Positions 28,597 through 40,273 are shown, counted from the stretch's first letter. The stretch: 64,000 bases of DNA from Paraburkholderia sejongensis (GCF_020880815.1 NZ_JAJITD010000002.1:1-64000); one strand, 5' to 3'. The notes: generated from the sequence alone by a model not told the origin. Numbers and translations: made by a program.

Positions 28597-28773
28597 GCAG
28601 ACAAAAACCCCTGGAAACCCTAACGCGTAGCTTTAACCGAACCGGCCGGCGAGTCAATTTATTCTTGCTCGAACCGGACGGCCGCGCGAAGTGTTCGCCG
28701 CGGGCGCGAACCAGCTGCACGGCGGCCGTTGCCGGCCGCCTCGACGCTGACTTCGCGCGCCGCGCCCGTGCGC

Positions 28774-29559
28774 TTACGGCGCCTCGTAGTGGCCGGTGCC
28801 GTCCGGCCACGGCGTCAGCAGTTCGTAGCCGGTGTCGGTGACCGCGACCATGTGCTCCCATTGCGCGGACAGCGAGCGGTCCTTGGTGACCACGGTCCAG
28901 CCGTCGCGTTGCACCGAAGTGCCGGCGCGCCCCGCGTTGATCATCGGCTCGATCGTGAAGACCATGCCCGGCTTCAGGCGCACGCCCTGCCCCGGCTGGC
29001 CGTAATGCAGCACCTGCGGATCCTCGTGATAGACCTTGCCGATGCCGTGGCCGCAGTAGTCGCGCACGATCGAAAAGCCTTCGCGCTGCGCGACCTTCTG
29101 GATCGCGTAGCCGACGTCGCCGAGCGTCGCGCCCGGCTTCACCTCGCGGATACCGGCGAGCATCGCCTCGTAGGTCGTATCGATCAGTTGCCGCGCGACC
29201 GGGCTCGGCTGGCCGACGCAGTACATCCGGCTGGTGTCGCCGAAATAGCCGTCCTTGATGACCGCGACATCGATGTTGATGATGTCGCCGTCCTTCAGCA
29301 CCTCGTTGCGATTCGGGATGCCGTGGCACACCACGCTGTTGACCGACGTGCAGACTGTCTTCGGAAAGCCCAGGTAGCCAACGTTTGCGGGGATCGCTTT
29401 CTGGGTATTGACGATGTAGTCGTGGCACAGCGCGTCGAGCTCGTCGGTGGACACGCCGGCCTTGATGTGTTCGCCGATCATCGCCAGTACGTCGGCGGCG
29501 AGGCGGCCGCTGATGCGCAGCTTCGCGATATCGTCGGGAGTTTTGTAGGTAATGGCCAT
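28774..29559 (-). CDS. map: Type I methionine aminopeptidase
   Basis: The 261-residue cytosolic metallopeptidase removes the initiator Met from new proteins. Metal ligands are in INIDVAVIKDGYFGDTSRMY (two Asp), the GHGIGKVYHEDP His, FTIEPMI (Glu) and QWEHMVAV (Glu). ATG 29559 gives the standard MAITYKTPDDIAKLR start; an extension to 29694 adds only G/C-rich junk. Unlike the common rpsB-adjacent arrangement, the neighbour upstream is an AraC-type regulator, so this may be one of several map genes in the genome. Confidence 0.96.
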   Translation of the reverse strand: MAITYKTPDDIAKLRISGRLAADVLAMIGEHIKAGVSTDELDALCHDYIVNTQKAIPANVGYLGFPKTVCTSVNSVVCHGIPNRNEVLKDGDIINIDVAVIKDGYFGDTSRMYCVGQPSPVARQLIDTTYEAMLAGIREVKPGATLGDVGYAIQKVAQREGFSIVRDYCGHGIGKVYHEDPQVLHYGQPGQGVRLKPGMVFTIEPMINAGRAGTSVQRDGWTVVTKDRSLSAQWEHMVAVTDTGYELLTPWPDGTGHYEAP

Positions 29560-29763
29560 GAATTCAGTCGGGGTGAGGCGCGAGGCGAAGCGCGAAACGA
29601 GCCGCCCGGCCGAATTCCCGGCAGCGCTCAAGCGCCGCCCGCCCGGGCGATTTTGGGGCAATTGTACAGAGGATCGCGGCGCCACCGCGGGCAATCCGGC
29701 TAAAGCGGGAGAGGAGGCAGTTCGCAGGTGCCGGGCGGGGAGCCCGGGAGCGGGTCTTTCTGG

Positions 29764-30756
29764 TTAAGTCCCGGGCCGCGTCAGCGCGTTCGTGCCCGCG
29801 CTTTTCGCCATATCGTACGGATCGCGCAGATTGCGCGCGTACTGTTTCGGCGCGAGTCCCGACCAGCGACGAAACGCGCGGATAAACGCCTTCTCCGACG
29901 CATAGCCGACGCTCTCGGCGATCTCGATCAGCCGCCGCCGCGGGTCGCGCAGCGCGCCGCTCGCCAGATACATGCGATATGAAGTGAGGTGGCCGATCGG
30001 CGTTTCGCCGACCAGTTCGACGAAGCGCGCGCTAAAGCGCGAGCGCGACATGCCGGCCGCCGCCGACAGCGATTCGACGGTCCAGCCGCGCTCCGGCTGC
30101 CGGTGCAGCAGCGCGATCGACTTGCCGACCTGCGGGTCCATCAGCCCGCGCAGCCAGCCGGTGTGATTGACCGCCGAGGCCAGATGCGCGCGCAGCAGCT
30201 GCACGAACAGCACGTCGGCGAGCCGCGCGGCGGCGACCGCCCAGCCCGGCTGCGCGGCCATCGATTCGCGGATGAACGCCATCAGCGTGCCGGCAAGCCA
30301 CGGTCCGACCGCCGGGTCGTTCGCGCGCACGTGAATCAGCGGCGGCAGCACGCTGAACAGCGGACTGCGCATCGCCTCGCGGTAAGTCATGATGCCCGTG
30401 TACAGATCGCTGACCGAGCCGCCGCCGCCCGCGGTGAAGTGCAGCGGCGTGTCGAAGCTGGGATGGATTCCCTGATCGGCCATCAGGTTGTCGAACGGCA
30501 CCGGCGTGATTTCCGGCGACGACGCCAGCACGTGCTCGTGCCCATGCGGCAGCAGCACGAAGTCGCCGGTCTCGACGCGCACCGGCTCCATCCCTTCGAC
30601 GATGACGTAGAACGGATCGCCGAACACGGTGCGAAACGCCGCGCCGTCGACCGCCGCTTTCAGCAATGCCCACGGCGCGGTCAACGAAAAATGGCCGGTC
30701 ACGACCGCGTCCGCGCGCAGATCCGCGAGAGTGTCGCTAAGCAGGTCCACCGCCAT
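29764..30756 (-). CDS. AraC-family regulator with cupin sensor domain
   Basis: The 330-residue protein has an N-terminal cupin_6-type sensor (residues about 15-190, with LPHGHEHVLAS as the barrel His motif). The C-terminal AraC double helix-turn-helix is at about 215-315 (WTVESLSAAAGMSRSRFSARFVELVGETPIGHLTSYRM, IAESVGYASEKAFIRAFRRWSGLAPKQYAR). Such proteins often sense small aromatic or carbonyl compounds and control neighbouring oxidoreductases. Only 23 bases separate its start from the stop of the porin gene, so porin transcripts may run into it. Confidence 0.93.
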   Translation of the reverse strand: MAVDLLSDTLADLRADAVVTGHFSLTAPWALLKAAVDGAAFRTVFGDPFYVIVEGMEPVRVETGDFVLLPHGHEHVLASSPEITPVPFDNLMADQGIHPSFDTPLHFTAGGGGSVSDLYTGIMTYREAMRSPLFSVLPPLIHVRANDPAVGPWLAGTLMAFIRESMAAQPGWAVAAARLADVLFVQLLRAHLASAVNHTGWLRGLMDPQVGKSIALLHRQPERGWTVESLSAAAGMSRSRFSARFVELVGETPIGHLTSYRMYLASGALRDPRRRLIEIAESVGYASEKAFIRAFRRWSGLAPKQYARNLRDPYDMAKSAGTNALTRPGT

Positions 30757-30779
30757 TTCCCGTCTACCCCATGATGTGA

Positions 30780-31853
30780 TTAAAAGCGCTGCTGGATGCC
30801 GACCATCACGCCCAGCTGGTTCGCGCCCGGCGTCACCGAGCCGGCCGCCGCCACCGCATTGGCCGCGAGCGGGCTGTTGAACATGTACGCCAGCGACGAA
30901 TATACCGTGGTGCGCTTCGATAGCAGATAGTTCGCGCGGCCGACGACCATCGTCGAGCTCGACTGCGAGCGGACGATATAGCGCAGGCCCTGGGCGTCGA
31001 ACGACAGCGCCGGCGTCACGAAGTAGTTCGCGCCGAGAAAGAACAGATCGGTTTGCGCGTGCGTGGCCGCCGACGTGTTACGGCGAATCCAGCCGGCGCC
31101 GACCTTGCCGCCGTGATAGGTGAGGTAGCCGTCGACCACCACGCGCTTGTCGGTGTCGTTGCGGCTCGTGAGCGGCGCGCTCGCGCCGGTGCCGCCATAC
31201 ATCACGTCGTACGACGCGGCCGCGCCGCCCCAGCCGGCGTCGTACGCGAGCAGCGCGGTGTACTGGCGGCACGCGAGCGCATCGCCCGCCACCTGACCGC
31301 CGCAGTTGGTCGCCGACGGACCGGCCGGCCCCGCCGCGTCGCGGCCGAAGCTATAGGTGCCGCCGACCGTCACGCCGCGGAATTTGCCGAGGTAGCCGAC
31401 CGCGTTGTCGCTGCGCGCATTCGGCAGATAGGAGTCGAAGTTCGCCATCGAATGGATCGACGGGCCGATCACGTCCGCATTGAGAAGCACGTACATTGAC
31501 ATGTTCATCTGGCGGCCGAGGGTCAGCGTGCCGTAGTCGCTGGTCACGCCGACGTTCGCCTGGCGGCCGAACAGACGGCCGCCGTAGTTCAGGCCGCCGG
31601 TCGACGGCGCGAAACCGTTTTCGAGCACGAAGAAGGCCTTGTAGCCGCCGCCGAGATCTTCGACGCCGCGCAGGCCGAAGCGCGACGGCACTTCGCCGGT
31701 CAGCGTCGGCATACCGACGAAGCTGCCGCCCTTGGCCGCGTTGTTGTAGTACTCGACGCCGGTATCGACGATACCGTACAGCGTCACACTGCTCTGGCCG
31801 AACGCCAGTCCCGCCGTGCCTGCAAGCACCGCTGCCGCGCAGAACTTCTTCAT
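30780..31853 (-). CDS. Trimeric general porin (Burkholderia type)
   Basis: The 357-residue outer-membrane beta-barrel has a signal peptide, MKKFCAAAVLAGTAGLAFG|Q, and the family-typical SSVTLYGIVDTGVEYYNNAA start. It carries the GLRGVEDLGGGYKAFFVLENGF loop, LGRQ repeats and the C-terminal motif ending in aromatic Phe (GIQQRF) required for barrel insertion. ATG 31853 follows TTGGAGAATAAC. The usual small-solute diffusion role is assumed and selectivity is not readable. It lies upstream of the AraC gene and downstream of the aldehyde oxidoreductase operon, all on the minus strand. Confidence 0.94.
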   Translation of the reverse strand: MKKFCAAAVLAGTAGLAFGQSSVTLYGIVDTGVEYYNNAAKGGSFVGMPTLTGEVPSRFGLRGVEDLGGGYKAFFVLENGFAPSTGGLNYGGRLFGRQANVGVTSDYGTLTLGRQMNMSMYVLLNADVIGPSIHSMANFDSYLPNARSDNAVGYLGKFRGVTVGGTYSFGRDAAGPAGPSATNCGGQVAGDALACRQYTALLAYDAGWGGAAASYDVMYGGTGASAPLTSRNDTDKRVVVDGYLTYHGGKVGAGWIRRNTSAATHAQTDLFFLGANYFVTPALSFDAQGLRYIVRSQSSSTMVVGRANYLLSKRTTVYSSLAYMFNSPLAANAVAAAGSVTPGANQLGVMVGIQQRF

Positions 31854-31928
31854 GTTATTCTCCAAGCCGGTTTGAAAGTTGTACTTATTAATCTGGAAGC
31901 GAGCCGGACCTTCTCTCGGGCCCGGCTC

Positions 31929-31962
31929 TTTACTGCGGTTTTTGCTGTGTTGTTTACTGCGG
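31929..31962. repeat. Direct repeat upstream of the porin
   Basis: TTTACTGCGG occurs at 31929-31938 and again at 31953-31962, 24 bases apart. This lies in the 183-base gap between the cytochrome stop and the porin start and could be a regulator site. Confidence 0.4.
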
Positions 31963-32036
31963 CCTGTCACTGCTGCCGGCGCTCGCGCCGAGCGCCGCGA
32001 ATGCGAACGCCCATGGCGTCACATCGGCCCGCACGC

Positions 32037-32381
32037 TCAGTTGGTTTTGCTGCCGGCGAGAATCCACTGCACGACCGTTTGCGCATCGGCGGCGCTGAGC
32101 CGGTTCGGCGGCATCGGCACCGCGCCCCACACGCCGGAGCTGCCGTTCTGCACGTGCGCGACCAGCGTCGCGAGCGCGCCGGGCTTGCCCGCGTAACGGG
32201 CGGCGACGTCGCGATACGCGGGACCGACCAGCTTTTTGTCGATCGCGTGGCAGCCGAAGCACGCGTGCTGTCTGGCGAGGTCCTGAGCGCGCGCGGCATC
32301 GACGGCGGGCTCGGCGTGCGCCGCGCTTACCGCGGTCGCGACGAAAACGGCAACGAAAGGAACGATCAGTGGGCGAATCAT
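32037..32381 (-). CDS. Periplasmic class I cytochrome c
   Basis: The 114-residue protein has a signal peptide (IVPFVAVFVATAVSAAHA) and one heme site, CFGCH, with GPAYRDVAARYAG and the Met-ligand segment WGAVPMPPNRLS. This is the cytochrome c551/c8 pattern. It is the last gene of the operon behind the molybdenum oxidoreductase subunits, so it very likely accepts their electrons in the periplasm and passes them to the respiratory chain. ATG 32381 follows a weak AAGAGAT ribosome site 86 bases past the large subunit stop. Confidence 0.92.
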   Translation of the reverse strand: MIRPLIVPFVAVFVATAVSAAHAEPAVDAARAQDLARQHACFGCHAIDKKLVGPAYRDVAARYAGKPGALATLVAHVQNGSSGVWGAVPMPPNRLSAADAQTVVQWILAGSKTN

Positions 32382-32466
32382 GGGATCTCTTTTATTCGTA
32401 AAGGTGAAGCTGCGACGGGAAACGGTGAATCGGGAATCGGTGCAACGTGAGTCACGGATCAGCCGC

Positions 32467-34770
32467 TCAGGCGAGCGGTTGTTCCAGCGGCATCGTGCGC
32501 AAACGGGTACCGCTCGCGTGGAACAGCGCCTCAGCGACCGCCGGCGCAACCGGCGGCAACACGACCTCGCCGCAACCTTGCGGCGCGCGATCGCTGTCGA
32601 CGATCACCACCTCGACCTTCGGCATCTGCGCGAGCGTCAGCAGCGGGTAGTCGGCGAAGTTCTGCTGCTCGACCGCGCGGTCCTTGAAGGTGATCTCGCT
32701 CCTGAACGTATTGGTCAGCGCGAAGCCGATCCCGCCTTCCATCATCTGGCGGATCAGCATCGGGTTGATCGCGCGGCCGCAGTCGACCGCGCAGACCACC
32801 CGTTCGAGCTTCGCGTTGCCGTTCGCGAGCCGCAGCTCGACGATCACCGCGACGTAGGTCGTGAACGCGCCGCCGCGCCCGGTGTAGAGGCAATACGCGA
32901 GACCGCGATGCACGCCGGGCGCCGGCCTGCTCGACCAACCCGCTTTGGCCGCCGCGCGTTCGAGCACCCGCAACGCGAGCGGATCGTCGCGCAGCAGCGT
33001 GCGCCGGTACGCGAGCGGATCGATATGGGCCGCATGCGCGAGTTCGTTGATGAAGTTCTCGAGAAAGAACACGCTCGACGTGCTGCCGACGCTGCGCATG
33101 AAGCTCACCGGAACCGGCTGCGTGACGGTCACCGAATCGACCGTCAGGTTCGGCACGCGATAGCCGAGGTCGTACAGACCGTCGAGCATCGTTTCGTCCC
33201 AGCCGCCGGCTTTCTCGTAGAAGTCGCGTTTGATCGCCCAGTACAGCGACTGTCCGACCACGCGCAGATGCATCGCCTGCGGATAGCCGTCCGCGCCGAG
33301 CACCGCGCGCATGCGCGCCGACACGCCGGGTCGATAGAAGCCGTGGCGGATGTCGTCCTCGCGCGAGCGGATTACCTTGACCGGACGCCCGACCGCCTTC
33401 GACGCCACCGCCGCGTGAATCACGAAGTCGGGCACGTACTTGCGCCCGAAGCTGCCGCCGAGGAACGTCGTGTTGACGATCACCTTGTCGGCCGGCATTT
33501 TGAAAATCGCGCCGAGCGTCCAGCGCACCTTGTCCTGCCCCTGGATCGGCCCCCACACTTCGATCTCGTGCTCGCGCACGTGCACGGTCGCGTTGACCGG
33601 CTCCATCGTCGCGTGAACGATGTACGGCGTGTGGTAGTCCGCTTCGACCACTGTGTGCCGGTGAGCGGGGGCGGCGGCGAACTGCGCGGCGGCGTCGCCG
33701 ATCCGCGTCGCGACGACCGCCTGCTCCGACATCAGCGCGGCCTTGCGCTGCGCGAGGATCGTGGGGCTGTCGAAGGCGGGTGTGGCGGCGTCGTCCCATT
33801 GCACATCGAGCGCATCGCAGGCCTTCTTCGCCTGCCAGTAGGTCGCGGCGACCACGATGATCGCGTCCTTCGCCTGCACGACTTCGACGACGCCCGGCAT
33901 CGCCCGCACCGCGTCGCGATTGCGCACGGCGACCGGTTTGCCGTTCAGCGTCGGCGCCATCTTCAGCGCGCCGTTCAGCATGCCGGGCACGTTCACGTCG
34001 ACGCCGTATTGCGCGCGGCCGCTGACCTTCAGCGGCGTGTCGAGCTTGCCGAGCGGCTGGCCGATCAGCGTATGCGCGGACTGCGGCTTCAGACGCGGCT
34101 GCGGGTCCAGCGGCAGCTTCGCGACCGCGTCGAGCAGTTCGCCATAGCCGACCGAGCGGCCCGTTTGCACGTGAATCACGCGACCGCTTTTTGCCGTGCA
34201 TTGCGTGGTGCGCACGCCGAGATGCTGCGCGCCGGCCTTCAGAAACGCCGCGCGCGCCTGCGCGCCAGCCGTGCGCAAGCGCGTGTAGAACATCGTCACC
34301 GACATCGACGCGCCGACGAACTGCTGCGGCATTTCGTTCGCCGCGGAGATGCGGTACGCGTCGCGGCCGGTGACGAACTCGACGCTGACGCGGCGCCAGT
34401 CGGCGTCCATCTCGTCGGCGAGCACCTGCGGCAAGCCGGTGTAGACGCCCTGGCCGACCTCGCATTGCGACAGGCCGATGATCGTGCGGCCGTCGGGATC
34501 GACGCGCACCCAGTCGTTGATTTCGTGGAAGCCGTCGGCGCCGGCGAGGGCTGCGCTTCCGGCAGTTCCGGCTGTTTCGGCCGCTTCAGCCGCCGCGCCG
34601 TGAGTGCTCCACGCGAGCGGCAGCACGAGGCTGCCGGCGATCGCGAAACCGCTCGCCGCGCCGCGCTTCAGGAATGCGCGCCGGCTCGCACGGCGCGGCT
34701 CATCGACGCCTTGCCCGGCGATCTGCGCTGCCGTGCGCTGCGCCGCGCGCTCAGGAATTGGCTGCGACAT
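32467..34770 (-). CDS. Periplasmic aldehyde oxidoreductase, molybdopterin-binding subunit
   Basis: The 767-residue protein belongs to the xanthine dehydrogenase superfamily, IorB-like branch. A twin-arginine signal, RRAFLKRG followed by a hydrophobic stretch, exports it already folded. The Moco-binding and catalytic parts are GLSQCEVGQGVYTGLPQVLA, GGSFGRK and, near the C-terminus, QGCGEVVLPPVAPA with the active-site Glu. These enzymes hydroxylate aldehydes or N-heterocycles, and the substrate is not readable. Its start overlaps the small subunit stop by 20 bases. Confidence 0.93.
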   Translation of the reverse strand: MSQPIPERAAQRTAAQIAGQGVDEPRRASRRAFLKRGAASGFAIAGSLVLPLAWSTHGAAAEAAETAGTAGSAALAGADGFHEINDWVRVDPDGRTIIGLSQCEVGQGVYTGLPQVLADEMDADWRRVSVEFVTGRDAYRISAANEMPQQFVGASMSVTMFYTRLRTAGAQARAAFLKAGAQHLGVRTTQCTAKSGRVIHVQTGRSVGYGELLDAVAKLPLDPQPRLKPQSAHTLIGQPLGKLDTPLKVSGRAQYGVDVNVPGMLNGALKMAPTLNGKPVAVRNRDAVRAMPGVVEVVQAKDAIIVVAATYWQAKKACDALDVQWDDAATPAFDSPTILAQRKAALMSEQAVVATRIGDAAAQFAAAPAHRHTVVEADYHTPYIVHATMEPVNATVHVREHEIEVWGPIQGQDKVRWTLGAIFKMPADKVIVNTTFLGGSFGRKYVPDFVIHAAVASKAVGRPVKVIRSREDDIRHGFYRPGVSARMRAVLGADGYPQAMHLRVVGQSLYWAIKRDFYEKAGGWDETMLDGLYDLGYRVPNLTVDSVTVTQPVPVSFMRSVGSTSSVFFLENFINELAHAAHIDPLAYRRTLLRDDPLALRVLERAAAKAGWSSRPAPGVHRGLAYCLYTGRGGAFTTYVAVIVELRLANGNAKLERVVCAVDCGRAINPMLIRQMMEGGIGFALTNTFRSEITFKDRAVEQQNFADYPLLTLAQMPKVEVVIVDSDRAPQGCGEVVLPPVAPAVAEALFHASGTRLRTMPLEQPLA

Positions 34771-35194
34771 GGACGGCCTCGCGGATACGGTGATAGGTCG
34801 CGCAGCGGCACAGGTTGGTCACGCCCTGGTCGATCTGCGCATCGGTCGGATGCGGATGCTGCTTGAGCAGCGCGGCGACGGCCATCACCATCCCCGACTG
34901 GCAGTAGCCGCACTGCGGCACGTCCTGCTTGATCCACGCCTGCTGGACCGGATGCGAGATGTCCGCCGACAGTCCTTCGATCGTGGTGATGTTGCGCCCC
35001 GCCACCGCCGATACCGGCAGCACGCACGAACGCGTCGCCTCGCCTTCCAGATGCACGGTGCACGCGCCGCAAGCGCCGATGCCGCAACCGTACTTGGTGC
35101 CGGTGAGCGCCGCGGCGTCGCGGATCACCCACAGCAGCGGCGTGTCGGGATCGCCATCGAAATCGAACGGCTTTCCGTTCAGTGTGAATTGCAT
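34751..35194 (-). CDS. Aldehyde oxidoreductase, 2Fe-2S subunit
   Basis: The 147-residue electron-transfer subunit carries two [2Fe-2S] centres. The plant-type site uses C37, C42, C45 and C57 (CGIGACGACTVHLEG...C), and the helical site uses C95, C98, C129 and C131 (CGYCQSG, CRC). It has no signal peptide and is expected to travel through Tat bound to the large subunit. ATG 35194 follows GGGGAGACC; an in-frame start at 35239 lacks support. It is the first gene of the three-gene operon and diverges from the chemoreceptor. Confidence 0.94.
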   Translation of the reverse strand: MQFTLNGKPFDFDGDPDTPLLWVIRDAAALTGTKYGCGIGACGACTVHLEGEATRSCVLPVSAVAGRNITTIEGLSADISHPVQQAWIKQDVPQCGYCQSGMVMAVAALLKQHPHPTDAQIDQGVTNLCRCATYHRIREAVHVAANS

Positions 35195-35408
35195 GCTCGG
35201 TCTCCCCTGCAGAAAATCGCCGCCCGCTGTGTCCGTCACGCCGGACGCGATGGGTCAAATTCTTGGGGTGGACGAAATGTCCGGCAATGACACGGCCGCC
35301 CGAAAAAGTTGCCGTCCGTCTCGTGCGTGACTGAAAAGCCACAAAAACGGCCGAAACTCGCGTTTTCCCTGGAACGCCTGTGGGCTACGGCAGGACGCTC
35401 CTCCGGGC

Positions 35409-35436
35409 TAAATACTCCGCGCTGCTCTGCCGATAT
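35409..35436 (+). promoter_or_regulatory. Sigma-28 (FliA)-like promoter of the chemoreceptor gene
   Basis: TAAA and GCCGATAT are separated by 16 bases, against the consensus TAAA-N15-GCCGATAA. The GCCGATA element is rare by chance. It lies 89 bases before the chemoreceptor start, which is the class of gene FliA normally controls. Confidence 0.65.
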
Positions 35437-35440
35437 ACAG

Positions 35441-35472
35441 GGACAAATGTTCCTTTGATGACCATTTGTTCC
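35441..35472. promoter_or_regulatory. Inverted repeat in the chemoreceptor leader
   Basis: GGACAAATG and CATTTGTTCC form an imperfect inverted repeat just downstream of the FliA-like -10. It is a possible operator or leader hairpin. Confidence 0.35.
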
Positions 35473-35524
35473 ATACAAGAAACGCTTTTAGCTATTCCGG
35501 CAACCATGGAGGCGGCCACTTCTC

Positions 35525-37066
35525 ATGAAAAATCTCACGCTCAATGCCCGCATCGCCGCGACGATCGCGTTCCTCGCGCTGCTGCTGATCGCGACCGGCG
35601 CGATCGGGATCGTCGGCATGGCCGAAAGCAATCGCGCGCAGCGCGACGCGTATGCGGTGCACTACGCGTCGGTGGTCGCGCTGGGCAAGTCGGGCACCGC
35701 GATGTCGCGGGCGCGCTTCGGGCTCGACTGGGCGATGGCCAATCCGCACTCGACGCAACTGGCGATGCAGCTCGAGCGCGCGAACGCCCTGCTCGCGGAA
35801 TCGGACCGTCGCTGGGCCGAGTTTCGCGCGCTGCCGAAGGCCGGCGAGCTCGCCGCGCTGACCGACGAGCTCGACGCGAAACGCAACGCGGTGCGCCACG
35901 ACGGCATCGACCGATTGATCGACGCGATCCGCGGCGGCGACACCGGCTGGATGGACGAGAGCCGCGCGCAGCATCTGATCGCGCTGTACACCGCGATGAA
36001 CACGAGCCAGGGCAAGCTCGAGAGCTACCTGGACAGCGAGGCGAGCGAAGCCGGCGCGCGTTCCAACGCGCTGTTTCACGCGATGCTCGCGACCTGCGCG
36101 GCCAGCATCGCGCTCGCGCTCGCGGTCGCGTTTGTGAGCTGGCGCTCGCTGCGTCGCGCGATCATGACGCCGCTCGCGAGCGCGCTGCGGCAGTTCGATG
36201 CGATCGCGGCGGGCGACCTGAGCACGCGCGCCGCCGTGCATGCGAACGATGAGATGGGCACGCTGCTGCGCGCGCTGGCGGCGATGCAGGAGCGGCTGCT
36301 GGGGACGGTCGCGGCGGTGCGCTCGGGCTCGACCGCGATCGCGTCGGCGACGCAGCAGATCGCCGTGGGCAATCAGGATCTATCGCAGCGCACCGAGCAG
36401 CAGGCGGCCTCGCTCGGCGAAACCGCGTCGGCGATGGAACAGCTGACCGCGACCGTGCAGTTGAACGCGAGCAATGCCGAGCAGGCGAGCGAACTCGCGC
36501 GCGGCGCGTCGAACCTCGCCGCGCACGGGCGCGACGCGGTCGGCAGCATGATCGAAACGATGCGCGCGATTCACACCGGCTCCGCGCAGATGACCGGGAT
36601 CATCGGCACGATCGAGAGCATCGCGTTCCAGACGAACATCCTTGCGCTCAATGCGGCGGTCGAGGCGGCGCGCGCCGGCGATGAAGGACGCGGCTTCGCG
36701 GTGGTGGCCGGCGAAGTGCGCAGCCTTGCGCAACGCTCGGCGGCCGCGGCGCGCGAGATCGGCGCGTTGATCGCGGATTCGACGTCGAGGGTCGAGCGCG
36801 GCGCGGGACTCGTCGAGGACGCGGGCGGCACGATGCAGCAGATCGAAGCGGCGATCACGCGGGTGACGAGCATCGTCGGCGAGATCGCGCAGGCGTCGCG
36901 CGAACAGAGCGACGGGATCCAGCAGGTGGGAATTGCGATTACGCAGATGGACGAGGTCACGCAGCAGAATGCGGCGCTGGTTGAGGAAAGTGCGGCGGCG
37001 GCTGCGTCGCTGGCGGATCAGGCGAAGGGGTTGAGGGAGGTGATGGAGGGGTTTCGGGTGGGGTGA
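35525..37066 (+). CDS. Methyl-accepting chemotaxis protein
   Basis: The 513-residue receptor has the Tar/Tsr layout: a membrane helix at residues about 10-32, a periplasmic four-helix ligand domain of about 155 residues, a second helix at about 188-208, a HAMP linker (MTPLASALRQFDAIAAGDLSTRA) and the cytoplasmic signalling rod. The hairpin tip that binds CheA and CheW is canonical (IESIAFQTNILALNAAVEAA RAGDEGRGFAVVAGEVRSLA). No CheR-binding pentapeptide is present at the C-terminus. A FliA-like promoter upstream fits flagellar-regulon control. The ligand is unknown. Confidence 0.95.
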   Translation: MKNLTLNARIAATIAFLALLLIATGAIGIVGMAESNRAQRDAYAVHYASVVALGKSGTAMSRARFGLDWAMANPHSTQLAMQLERANALLAESDRRWAEFRALPKAGELAALTDELDAKRNAVRHDGIDRLIDAIRGGDTGWMDESRAQHLIALYTAMNTSQGKLESYLDSEASEAGARSNALFHAMLATCAASIALALAVAFVSWRSLRRAIMTPLASALRQFDAIAAGDLSTRAAVHANDEMGTLLRALAAMQERLLGTVAAVRSGSTAIASATQQIAVGNQDLSQRTEQQAASLGETASAMEQLTATVQLNASNAEQASELARGASNLAAHGRDAVGSMIETMRAIHTGSAQMTGIIGTIESIAFQTNILALNAAVEAARAGDEGRGFAVVAGEVRSLAQRSAAAAREIGALIADSTSRVERGAGLVEDAGGTMQQIEAAITRVTSIVGEIAQASREQSDGIQQVGIAITQMDEVTQQNAALVEESAAAAASLADQAKGLREVMEGFRVG

Positions 37067-37192
37067 TAACCGTGCGGTGGGCCAGATAAGTTCTGGGCTC
37101 GCCGCTTCCCGGCTCCTTGCACACGCAGACCATGAGGTTGGTCCACAGCGAGGACCAACGGGATCGATGTACAAGCAACCAAAAACAAAAAA

Positions 37193-37218
37193 GCCCCGCA
37201 ATCACTTGCGGGGCTTTT
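37193..37218 (-). terminator. Bidirectional terminator, tRNA-Ser / chemoreceptor
   Basis: GCCCCGCA and TGCGGGGC form an 8-bp stem with A runs on the left and T runs on the right, so it works on both strands. It lies 11 bases past the tRNA 3' end and about 130 bases past the chemoreceptor stop. Confidence 0.92.
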
Positions 37219-37228
37219 TCATGAATTT

Positions 37229-37319
37229 TGGCGGAAAGGGTGGGATTCGAACCCACGGTACGGGGAAACCGTACGCCTGATTTCGAGTCAGGTACATTCG
37301 ACCACTCTGCCACCTTTCC
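37229..37319 (-). tRNA. tRNA-Ser (anticodon CGA)
   Basis: The 91-base gene has a GGAAAGG/CCTTTCC acceptor stem, discriminator G and an encoded CCA (37229-37231). The anticodon stem is CCTGA/TCAGG with loop CTCGAAA, giving anticodon CGA at 37283-37285, which reads UCG. It has a long class II variable arm (GTACGG/CCGTAC) and a T arm with GGTTCGAATCC. The long variable arm is the main recognition element for seryl-tRNA synthetase, whose gene lies next to it. Confidence 0.97.
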
Positions 37320-37378
37320 GGGTATTCCAACTTTACTTCTTTGTCGGATCCAAGCGGGTCGCTGCTTGGGAGAAAAAG

Positions 37379-37408
37379 ATTATAGAACAGTTCGATTCTG
37401 TTTTCCAA
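37379..37408 (-). promoter_or_regulatory. Promoter of tRNA-Ser
   Basis: On the minus strand TTGGAA and a perfect TATAAT are separated by 18 bases. The implied start is about 53 bases before the mature tRNA 5' end, so the tRNA does not depend on serS read-through. Confidence 0.7.
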
Positions 37409-37532
37409 GCCCCTCGCCGAAAAAACTTTTAAATTTTTGGCAGACCTGGAAGCCCGTGGCCGCACCGTCAGAGGAACCCGGCGCTGCCGGGCAGGCACTC
37501 AGTCAGTGTCTGCGCGCGGGCCAGCAACTGTT

Positions 37533-40273
<2,741 letters not shown>

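Larger units (their letters stand above)
35195..35524. promoter_or_regulatory. Divergent region between oxidoreductase operon and chemoreceptor
   Basis: This 330-base gap holds the FliA-like promoter at 35409-35436, an inverted repeat at 35441-35472 and the unplaced promoter of the oxidoreductase operon. No gene is visible. Confidence 0.5.

Noticed and set aside
32380..34866. An 828-codon plus-strand frame across the molybdenum subunit
   Set aside because: The minus-strand gene has a Tat signal and catalytic motifs, and the plus frame has none. It is a shadow.
37470..37490. Possible serS terminator (CCCGGC...GCCGGG)
   Set aside because: The stem is only six bases and is followed by TTCCTCTG, too weak to call.
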